A stretch of DNA of 64,000 nt from Kibdelosporangium sp. MJ126-NF4 (GTDB lineage: Bacteria > Actinomycetota > Actinomycetes > Mycobacteriales > Pseudonocardiaceae), in contig NZ_CDME01000011.1 in NCBI RefSeq assembly GCF_000826545.1, positions 1,874,657 through 1,938,656 on the forward strand, written 5' to 3'. Under the pieces are notes generated by a model. That model made no database searches. It saw only the letters and a program-made list of their open reading frames with translations, and had not been told where the DNA came from. Numbering within the stretch: position 1 is the stretch's first letter; each line of letters begins with the position of its first letter. Positions 8,536 to 15,722 of the stretch are shown one piece after another. A program made the translations under genes and the position numbers.

Positions 8536-8565
8536 AGTTTGTTTAGTATGTGAACTATTTAAACT
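8536..8565. promoter_or_regulatory. Palindromic AT-rich operator candidate
   Basis: A 30-bp dyad in an AT-rich island: AGTTTGTTTAGT, six bases, ACTATTTAAACT; 9 of 12 arm positions pair. It lies about 165 bases ahead of the PQQ-dehydrogenase/ThuA operon. The AGTTT...TAGT half-site resembles operators of ROK-family sugar repressors, which is an inference; no such repressor gene is in the window. Confidence 0.5.
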
Positions 8566-8730
8566 CCTGTCTCCACAACGGAAATCCGCCGTTGACATGA
8601 GGAGTAACCCACGTCACACTCAGGCGCGGGAGAGCGCTCCCTCATGGATACCGGACCACGCCCCGCCGCCAGCGCTGGCCGGATCCGCCCGTGCCCCCTG
8701 CACGCACGGGCCGATCTCGGAAGGAGAACC

Positions 8731-11595
8731 GTGACCTCCGGTTACTCTGTCAGTCTCGCGCGCCCAAAACGGCTGTTGGCCGCCGGTTTACTCGTCGCGG
8801 CCGCCGTCGCCGCCGGTCCGATGGCGGTGGTCGGCGAGGCCGCGCCACCGGTCAACCCCGCCGACTTCCAGCAGATCACGCTGGCCAAGGGCGAGCCGGA
8901 GATGGGCGAACCGATGTCGATGACGGTGTTGCCCGACCGAACCGTCCTGCACACAGCCAGAAACGGCACACTGCGCGCCACCGACGCGGCGGGCAACACC
9001 AAGGTCATCGGCACCATCCCGGTGTACAGCCACGACGAAGAGGGCCTGCAGGGCATCGCCGCCGACCCGGGCTTCGCCACCAACCGGTTCGTCTACCTCT
9101 TCTACGCCCCACCGCTTTCCACTCCCGCGGGGGACGCGCCGCTGAGCGGCACGGCCGCCGACTTCGCCCGGTTCAACGGTGTCAACCGGCTCGCGCGCTA
9201 CACCCTCAACGCGGACCTGACTCTCAACGCGGCCAGCGAGCGCACCATCATCGAGGTCCCGACCAGCCGTGGCCTGTGCTGCCACGTCGGCGGTGACATC
9301 GATTTCGACGCGGCCGGGAACCTGTACCTGACCACGGGTGACGACTCCAACCCGTTCGTCGACGGATACGCGCCGCTGGACGACCGGCCCAGCCGCAACC
9401 CGGCGGTGGACGCGCAGCGCAGCGCCGCGAACTCCAACGACCTGCGCGGCAAACTGTTGCGGATCAAGGTCAACGCGGACGGCAGCTACTCCATCCCCAC
9501 GGGCAACCTGTTCGCGCCCGGCACAGCGAACACCCGTCCGGAGATCTACGCGATGGGCTTCCGCAACCCGTTCCGGATGAACGTGGACAAGGCCACCGGC
9601 ATCGTCTACCTCGGCGACTACGGGCCGGACGCCGGGACGACCACCAACCGCGGCCCCAGCGGTCAGGTCGAGTTCAACCGCGTGACCGCGCCGGGCTTCT
9701 TCGGCTGGCCGTACTGCACCGGCAGCAACACCGCGACCGAGTCCTACGCGCAGTACAACTATGACACCTCAACTGCGGGCGCGAAGTTCAACTGCGCCGG
9801 TGGCGCGGTGAACAACTCGCGCAACAACACCGGTGTCAAGAACCTGCCGCCCGCCCAGCCCGCGTGGATCAAGTACGCCGGTGACAGCGGTTCACCGCCG
9901 GAGTTCGGTGGCGGCTCCGAGTCGCCGATGGGCGCGCCGGTCTACCGGTTCGACCCGAACCTGCAGTCGTCGGTCAAGTTCCCGCAGTCGCTCGACGGTC
10001 ACGTGTTCGCCACCGAGTTCGGACGGCGCTGGATCAAGGACATCGAGGTCCTCTCCGGCGGGGCACGCGGCACGATCCAGCCGTTCCCGTGGTCGGGCAC
10101 GCAGATCATGGACGCCCAGTTCGGCCCGGACGGCGCACTGTACATCTTGGACTACGGCACAGGCTGGTTCGCCGGTGACGCCAACTCGGCGGTGTACCGC
10201 ATCGAGTACCGCCCGTCGGGCAACCGGCCGCCGGTGGCCGCTGCCAGTGCCAACCGGACATCCGGTGCCGCGCCGCTCGCGGTGACCTTCTCGTCCGCGG
10301 GGTCGTCCGATCCGGACGGCGGGCCGTTGACCTACCGCTGGACGTTCGGCGACGGAGCCACCTCGACAGCGGCGAATCCGTCGCACACGTACACCGCGAA
10401 CGGCACGTACACCGCGCAAGTCACCGTCACCGACAACCAGAGCCTGACGGCCAACGCCAGCGTGATCATCAACGTCGGAAACACCGCGCCGACGGTCACG
10501 GTTGAGCTTCCCGCCAACGGTCAGGTCTTCACCTTCGGCGACACCGTCCCGTACCGGATCAGCGTCACCGATCCCGAGGACGGTGCAATCGACTGCAACC
10601 GCGTGAAGATGACCTACGTCCTCGGCCACGACAGCCACGGTCACGCGATCACGTCTAAGAACGGCTGCACCGGAAGCATCGCGACGCCGCTGGACGGCGA
10701 GCACGACACATCGGCGAACCTCTTCGGCGTGTGGGACGCGGAGTACACCGACAAGGGCGCCAACGGCCAACCGGCGATCACCACGCACGCGCAGTCGGTG
10801 ACCCAGCCGGGTACCCGGCAGGCCGAACACTTCAAGGCGATGCAGGGTGTCAGCCCGATCGACAAACCGGCGGCGTACGGCGGCAAGACCATCGGCAACA
10901 TCGAGAACGGCGACTGGGTGTCGTTCGAACCCTATGTCCTGCAGGGGATTCCGAACTTCACCGCGCGGGTCTCCTCCGGCGGAGCCGGTGGCCAGTTGCA
11001 GGTGCGAGCGGGATCGCAGACCGGTCCGCTGCTCGGCACGGCGACCGTGGCGAACACCGGCGGCTGGGAGAACTTCGTCAACGTGACGGCGAACCTGGCA
11101 GGTGCGCCCGCCGGGACGACCAAGCTGTTCCTTGTGTTCACCGGGGGAGCGGGCGCGCTGTTCGATGTGGACCAGTTCACGCTCGGCGGGTCCGGGCAGC
11201 CGCAACCCGAGCTGCTGTCCGCAGGCAAACCCGCGACGGCATCCTCGTCGGAGAACGCCACCTACGGGCCGGGCAACGTCACCGACGGCAGCGCGACCAC
11301 CCGGTGGTCGTCGCAGTTCGCCGATCCACAGTGGATTTCCATCGATCTCGGCCAGTCCCGGTCGGTCTCCCGGGTCCGGCTGAACTGGGAGGCGGCGTAC
11401 GGCCGCGCCTACCGGATCGAGACATCCGCCGACGGGAACACCTGGAGCAGCGTGTACTCCACGACGACCGGCGACGGCGGGACCGACGACGTCAGCTTCA
11501 CCGCCACGAACGCAAGGCATGTCCGGGTCCACGGAACCACCCGAGCCACGGCATGGGGCTACTCCCTGTGGGAGATGGAGGTTTACGGTGCGTAA
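8731..11595 (+). CDS. Secreted PQQ-type sugar dehydrogenase with PKD, CBM6-like and discoidin domains
   Basis: Exported 954-residue protein. After a signal peptide (KRLLAAGLLVAAAVAAGPMA) comes a soluble glucose/sorbosone dehydrogenase six-bladed propeller (about residues 50-490; GLQGIAADPGFATNRFVYLFY, GGDIDFDAAGNLYLTTGDDS, GFRNPFRMNVD, DAQFGPDGALYILDYG). A PKD domain (about 500-585, YRWTFGDGATS), a CBM6-like module (about 690-825) and a C-terminal F5/8-type discoidin domain (about 830-954) follow. It likely oxidises or binds a polymeric sugar outside the cell. GTG 8731 follows AAGGAG. Codon 20 (8788-8790) is TTA. Its end overlaps the ThuA gene by 8 bases. Confidence 0.9.
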   Translation: MTSGYSVSLARPKRLLAAGLLVAAAVAAGPMAVVGEAAPPVNPADFQQITLAKGEPEMGEPMSMTVLPDRTVLHTARNGTLRATDAAGNTKVIGTIPVYSHDEEGLQGIAADPGFATNRFVYLFYAPPLSTPAGDAPLSGTAADFARFNGVNRLARYTLNADLTLNAASERTIIEVPTSRGLCCHVGGDIDFDAAGNLYLTTGDDSNPFVDGYAPLDDRPSRNPAVDAQRSAANSNDLRGKLLRIKVNADGSYSIPTGNLFAPGTANTRPEIYAMGFRNPFRMNVDKATGIVYLGDYGPDAGTTTNRGPSGQVEFNRVTAPGFFGWPYCTGSNTATESYAQYNYDTSTAGAKFNCAGGAVNNSRNNTGVKNLPPAQPAWIKYAGDSGSPPEFGGGSESPMGAPVYRFDPNLQSSVKFPQSLDGHVFATEFGRRWIKDIEVLSGGARGTIQPFPWSGTQIMDAQFGPDGALYILDYGTGWFAGDANSAVYRIEYRPSGNRPPVAAASANRTSGAAPLAVTFSSAGSSDPDGGPLTYRWTFGDGATSTAANPSHTYTANGTYTAQVTVTDNQSLTANASVIINVGNTAPTVTVELPANGQVFTFGDTVPYRISVTDPEDGAIDCNRVKMTYVLGHDSHGHAITSKNGCTGSIATPLDGEHDTSANLFGVWDAEYTDKGANGQPAITTHAQSVTQPGTRQAEHFKAMQGVSPIDKPAAYGGKTIGNIENGDWVSFEPYVLQGIPNFTARVSSGGAGGQLQVRAGSQTGPLLGTATVANTGGWENFVNVTANLAGAPAGTTKLFLVFTGGAGALFDVDQFTLGGSGQPQPELLSAGKPATASSSENATYGPGNVTDGSATTRWSSQFADPQWISIDLGQSRSVSRVRLNWEAAYGRAYRIETSADGNTWSSVYSTTTGDGGTDDVSFTATNARHVRVHGTTRATAWGYSLWEMEVYGA

Positions 11596-12760
11596 GACGA
11601 TGCGCAGGGTGGGGCTCGCAGCGGCACTCGCGCTCACACTGATGGTTTCCCTCGTGACTGGCACCAGCCAGGCGGCCGACCCGCCGTACCGGATCATGGT
11701 GTTCTCCAAGACGGCAGGCTTCCGCCACGACGCCATCCCTGCCGGTATCCAGCTGCTGCGAGACCTGGGCGCTGCCAACAACTTCACGGTCGACGCCACG
11801 GAGGACTCGACCCGGTTCAGCACAGCGAACCTGGCCCAGTACAAAGTCGTGGTGTTCCTGAACACCACCGGCGACGTGCTGAACGCGACCCAGCAGACCG
11901 CGTTCGAGCAGTACGTCACCGGCGGTGGCGGGTACGTCGGCGTGCACGCGGCGGCGGACACCGAGTACGACTGGCCGTTCTACGGTGGACTGGTCGGCGC
12001 GTACTTCCACTCGCACCCGGCGATCCAACAGGTGACCGTGCGCGTGGACGACCAGGTCCACCCGTCCACCGCGCACCTGCCCGCCGCGTGGGTGCGTACC
12101 GACGAGCTGTACAACTACCGCACCAACCCGCGTGGAGCGGCGAAAGTCCTTGCCAGGCTTGACGAATCCACGTACAGCGGCGGAAACATGGGCGCCGACC
12201 ACCCGATTGTCTGGTGCCAGAACTACCGCGGCGGCCGCTCGTGGTACTCAGGCCTCGGCCACACCCAGGCCTCGTACTCCGAGGCGAACTTCCGCACCAT
12301 GCTGCTCGGCGGGATCCGCTGGGTGGCGGGCATGGTCCCGGGGGACTGCGCGCCGGACACCCAGCCGGGGCCGACGCTGCTGTCCCGTGGTCGCCCGGCC
12401 ATCGCGTCGTCGGTGGAGAACGCGACCTACAGCGCCGCCAACGCGGTCGACGGCAACACCGGCAGCCGCTGGTCGTCGCAGTTCGCCGACCCACAGTGGA
12501 TTTCGGTCGACCTCGGCCAGACCCGCTCGGTGTCCAGGGTCCGGCTGCAGTGGGAGGCCGCGTACGGCCGCGCGTACCGGATCGAGACGTCAGCCGACAA
12601 CGCCAGCTGGTCCACTGCGAACACGCAGTCGGCCAGTGACGGCGGCACCGACGACGTCACGTTCACCCCGACCAACGCCCGCTACGTGCGGATCTACGGC
12701 ACGGCGAGGGCCACGGCCTGGGGATACTCGCTGTGGGAATTCGAGGTGTACGGCACCTGA
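11588..12760 (+). CDS. Secreted ThuA-domain protein with C-terminal discoidin domain
   Basis: Exported 390-residue protein: signal peptide (MRRVGLAAALALTLMVSLV), then a ThuA-like class-I-amidotransferase fold (YRIMVFSKTAGFRHDAIPAG, GGGGYVGVHAAADTEYDWPF, RGGRSWYSGLGHTQASY), then an F5/8C discoidin domain from about residue 265. ThuA proteins are linked to trehalose and keto-sugar metabolism, so it may process the product of the upstream dehydrogenase. The start GTG 11588 lies inside that gene, implying coupled translation. The discoidin domain is nearly the same as that of the upstream protein. Confidence 0.88.
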   Translation: MRKTMRRVGLAAALALTLMVSLVTGTSQAADPPYRIMVFSKTAGFRHDAIPAGIQLLRDLGAANNFTVDATEDSTRFSTANLAQYKVVVFLNTTGDVLNATQQTAFEQYVTGGGGYVGVHAAADTEYDWPFYGGLVGAYFHSHPAIQQVTVRVDDQVHPSTAHLPAAWVRTDELYNYRTNPRGAAKVLARLDESTYSGGNMGADHPIVWCQNYRGGRSWYSGLGHTQASYSEANFRTMLLGGIRWVAGMVPGDCAPDTQPGPTLLSRGRPAIASSVENATYSAANAVDGNTGSRWSSQFADPQWISVDLGQTRSVSRVRLQWEAAYGRAYRIETSADNASWSTANTQSASDGGTDDVTFTPTNARYVRIYGTARATAWGYSLWEFEVYGT

Positions 12761-12840
12761 GCTGGTGAACTATGGCACCCGTCACTGTTGGGGTGGGTCC
12801 CCGTGCGGGCTGGTGGAGGACGCGGTAACTTAGTCACCTC

Positions 12841-12873
12841 TGCCAGCCCTCGTGGCAGGGACGAGGGCTGGCA
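12841..12873. terminator. Bidirectional hairpin terminator
   Basis: Perfect 13-bp stem TGCCAGCCCTCGT / ACGAGGGCTGGCA with a 7-base loop, between the convergent ThuA and protease genes. Confidence 0.8.
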
Positions 12874-12905
12874 GGGGCTCTCTTCTGCGATGGCCCGGGC
12901 TGGTG

Positions 12906-13844
12906 CTAACCGGCCTGGGCCGCGTTGTACAGGTTCTGCGCGTCGGCCCCGAAGTACGGGCCGAACATCCAGTTCGCGAAGAAGTTGTACTTGAAGCTGT
13001 TCACCGAGTTCTGGATGCCGGTCCCGGCGGCCTCGTTGAACGACAGGAACCACGGCCCGCCGCTGGCACCGCCGGTCTGGTTGCACGTCATCCCGATGTC
13101 CTGTGACAGCAGGAAGTCGTTGAACACCTTACCGCTGCAGTAGATCAGCTTCGTCCCGTCGTACGGCGCCGCGGCCGGGTAGCCGAACGCGTACATGTTC
13201 TGCCCGCGTGCCTGGTTGAACGCGATGCCCTGAGCGCCGACGACGTCGGTCAGGTTCTGGCCGTTGAGCTGGTTCACCACGGCCGCGCCCACGTCGTAGT
13301 TGATGTCCTCACTGGCGACCCACTGTGGAGTGGCGCTGGTGCTCTTCGCGGTCCACGTGCCGTAGGGCGTGTTCCCGTTGTCGTAGCCGGGCACGAACGC
13401 CCAGTTGGTGTGGAACGCGCCCTCCAGCTTCACACAATGGCCCGCGGTGATGACCGTGCTCTTGTTCGCGCTGGTCACCGCGTTGCCGCTGCAGGAGGCT
13501 GTGCGGTTCTGATAGGTGAAGAACACGCGGCCCGCGGTCTTGACGACCGCGCCGCCGCCGGTCCACGCCGCGCCGCCGTTCGGGATGGACAACGGGAGCG
13601 CGCCCTGGACCACGGCAGGCAGCCCGCGTGCCACGTCCTTGACCGCGCCGGGCGCGACCTTGAGCAGATCGAGCGGTGCCGCGGAACGCATCCGTTCAGG
13701 CGTCCAGAACGCCGTCACGGCCCTCGCCGCGTTCGCGGTGGTCGCCGCGAAATGCGTAGTGGCCGCGCTCTTCGCCTGTGCTGCGGGCGTGCTGAGCGCG
13801 GCCACTGTCAATCCGGTTGCGGCTAAGACGATTAGTTTCTTCAT
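12906..13844 (-). CDS. Secreted trypsin-like serine protease
   Basis: Exported S1-family endopeptidase of 312 residues. A signal peptide (MKKLIVLAATGLTVAALSTP, cleavage near AQA) is followed by a pro-region and a chymotrypsin-fold domain with His136 (VITAGHC), Asp184 (NYDVGAAVV) and Ser261 (GGASGGPW). It resembles the actinobacterial V8/glutamyl-endopeptidase-like group. Codon 7 (13824-13826) is TTA. A terminator follows. It stands alone between convergent and divergent neighbours and probably acts in extracellular protein degradation. Confidence 0.9.
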   Translation of the reverse strand: MKKLIVLAATGLTVAALSTPAAQAKSAATTHFAATTANAARAVTAFWTPERMRSAAPLDLLKVAPGAVKDVARGLPAVVQGALPLSIPNGGAAWTGGGAVVKTAGRVFFTYQNRTASCSGNAVTSANKSTVITAGHCVKLEGAFHTNWAFVPGYDNGNTPYGTWTAKSTSATPQWVASEDINYDVGAAVVNQLNGQNLTDVVGAQGIAFNQARGQNMYAFGYPAAAPYDGTKLIYCSGKVFNDFLLSQDIGMTCNQTGGASGGPWFLSFNEAAGTGIQNSVNSFKYNFFANWMFGPYFGADAQNLYNAAQAG

Positions 13845-13949
13845 CGCCAGCTCTCTTCCGGTGGGGGAGCAGGGTTACTCGAAAGTAACTCGCGATTCAC
13901 CGGGTGGCCAGCCTGGAACGGTTCAGTCCGCCGGACAGGTTTGGGCCAG

Positions 13950-14645
13950 TCAGCCCAGATCGCGCAGCCACTGCTCGACCCCGGCCACGTGCACCGTGGC
14001 CCACGAACGGGCGAGCTCCGGCTGGCGTGCCTCCAGCGCCGCGACGATCGCGCGGTGCTCGGCGACTGTCCGGTCCACCGCGCCGCCCTGCGAGATGCCG
14101 CGCCAGATCCGGACACGGACCGTGGGACCGGCCAGCGTGTCCATCAGCTGTGCCAGGTAGCTGTTGCCCGCCGCGGTGACGATCCGGCGGTGGAACTGCA
14201 GGTCGTGCTCGACCAGTTCCTCGACCGACCCGGCCTGCTCGGTGGCGTCGCAGAGCTTGCGCAGCTCCTCGATGTCCTCCTCGCTGACCGACAGGGCCGC
14301 CGTCGCGGTGGCCGCGGGTTCGAGGATCCGGCGAACCTCCAGCATCTCCAGCACCGACTCCTCGCTGCGGTGCAGGTCCAGCACGAACGACAGCGCGCCG
14401 AGCAACTCGCCCGCGCGCAGGCTGGAGACGTACGTCCCGTCGCCCTGGCGCACGTCGAGCACCCTGACCAGTGACAGTGCCCGGACGGCCTCGCGCAGCG
14501 AGTTGCGTGACAGGCCGAGGCGGTCGGCGAGGTCGGCCTCTCGCGGCAGGCGGTCGCCCGGCTTCAGTTCGCCGGACATGATCATTTCCCGGACCCGCAG
14601 GATCGCGTCGTCGGTTACCGCCACGGCCAACCCCTCATGAGACAT
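13950..14645 (-). CDS. GntR/FadR-family transcriptional regulator
   Basis: Repressor of 231 residues. An N-terminal winged HTH (ILRVREMIMSGELKPGDRLP, READLADRLGLSRNSLREAV) is followed by an all-helical FCD domain with probable metal ligands in EHDLQFHRRIV and TVAEHRAIVAALE. It is divergently arranged with a luciferase-like oxidoreductase gene 63 bases away, its likely target. A perfect 15-bp palindrome covers its start codon, which suggests autoregulation. Confidence 0.9.
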   Translation of the reverse strand: MSHEGLAVAVTDDAILRVREMIMSGELKPGDRLPREADLADRLGLSRNSLREAVRALSLVRVLDVRQGDGTYVSSLRAGELLGALSFVLDLHRSEESVLEMLEVRRILEPAATATAALSVSEEDIEELRKLCDATEQAGSVEELVEHDLQFHRRIVTAAGNSYLAQLMDTLAGPTVRVRIWRGISQGGAVDRTVAEHRAIVAALEARQPELARSWATVHVAGVEQWLRDLG

Positions 14646-14654
14646 CGGATGTCT
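14640..14654. promoter_or_regulatory. 15-bp perfect palindrome, candidate FadR-family operator
   Basis: AGACATC-G-GATGTCT, a perfect 7-1-7 dyad overlapping the regulator's ATG and lying in the 63-bp gap to the divergent oxidoreductase gene. Its size fits GntR/FadR operators; binding is inferred. Confidence 0.55.
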
Positions 14655-14708
14655 TGGCCTCCCAGTATGCCTCATTCGTGCCGGGGCACCGCCCGAGAGA
14701 CTGGCTTC

Positions 14709-15677
14709 ATGAGACTGGGCGTGTTTCTCCTGGCAGGACGCTTTCCCGGGCAGGACGACCGGGACGCGCTGCGGCGGGCCGGTGATGCGGTCGGGTGGGC
14801 CGAGCAGGCCGGATTCGACGACGTGTGGATCGCCGAGCACCACTTCATGTCGTACGGCGTCTGCCCGTCGGCGATCACCTTCGCGGCACACGCCCTGGGG
14901 CGTACCGAGCGGATCACGGTCGGCACGGCGGTCAGCGTGCTGTCCACGACGCACCCGGTGATGCTCGCCGAGCAGGTCACGATGCTCGACCAGATGTCCG
15001 GCGGCAGGCTGCACCTCGGCGTGGGGCGCGGCGGGCCGTGGCGTGATCTTGAGGTGTTCGGCGCCGGGCTGGACCGCTGGGAGAACGGGTTCGCCGAGAG
15101 CCTCGACCTGCTGGTCGAGTGCCTGACCGAGCCGAGCGTGGCGGGCACCGGCCGGTTCGAGTTCCGTGCGGTGCCGATGGTGCCGCAACCCGTGCGGCGG
15201 CCCCGCCTGACCGTCGCGTGCACGTCACCGGGCACGGTGGCGATCGCCGCCGAACGCGACCTGCCGATGCTGCTGGGGATGGACCTCGACGACCGGGGCA
15301 AGGCCGCCATGGTCGACGCCTACACCGCCGCCGGTGGCCGGGCGAGCGGGCACATCGGCGCGGCGCTCGCGCACGTCGCCGACAGCCGCGCGCAGGCGGA
15401 GGCCGAACTGCGGGCCGCCATGCCGAGCTGGCTGGGACCCGGCCTGAAAGGCTATGTGACAGTGGACGACCGGCCTCGCAAGCCGCACGACCCGGCCGGG
15501 TACACCGAGCACCTGATTCGGATCAGCCCGGTCGGCACCGCCGAGGACTGCCTGGAACACCTGCGCCGCGGCACGTCCGGCGTCGAACACCACATCCTGA
15601 TGGTCGACGCGTGTGGCGACCCGCAGACCACGCGCCGCACCATCGAACGCCTCGGCGAGGCCAGGTCACCCTCGTGA
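14709..15677 (+). CDS. LLM-class flavin-dependent oxidoreductase
   Basis: Bacterial-luciferase-like monooxygenase/reductase of 322 residues using FMN or F420. Diagnostic stretches are MRLGVFLLAGRFPGQ, FDDVWIAEHHFMSYGVCPS, TVGTAVSVLSTTHPVMLAEQ and SGGRLHLGVGRGGPWRDLEVFG. The substrate is unknown. The start follows the divergent FadR regulator. Its TGA (15675-15677) lies inside the left arm of a repeated hairpin, so the repeat supplies the stop codon and probably also terminates transcription. Confidence 0.9.
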   Translation: MRLGVFLLAGRFPGQDDRDALRRAGDAVGWAEQAGFDDVWIAEHHFMSYGVCPSAITFAAHALGRTERITVGTAVSVLSTTHPVMLAEQVTMLDQMSGGRLHLGVGRGGPWRDLEVFGAGLDRWENGFAESLDLLVECLTEPSVAGTGRFEFRAVPMVPQPVRRPRLTVACTSPGTVAIAAERDLPMLLGMDLDDRGKAAMVDAYTAAGGRASGHIGAALAHVADSRAQAEAELRAAMPSWLGPGLKGYVTVDDRPRKPHDPAGYTEHLIRISPVGTAEDCLEHLRRGTSGVEHHILMVDACGDPQTTRRTIERLGEARSPS

Positions 15678-15716
15678 GTGTTTTCGCCGGTTAGAACCGG
15701 AGAAAACACTCACGAG
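15671..15716. repeat. CTCGTGAGTG hairpin repeat, copy 1
   Basis: 46-bp inverted repeat with 22-base arms (21 pairs) and an AG at the tip. The arm begins CTCGTGAGTGTTTTC and the apex is CCGGTTAGAACCGG. It sits between the convergent LLM and ABC1-kinase genes and likely terminates both. Related copies lie at 21254-21297 and 42777-42822. Confidence 0.9.
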
Positions 15717-15722
15717 GTCTTT

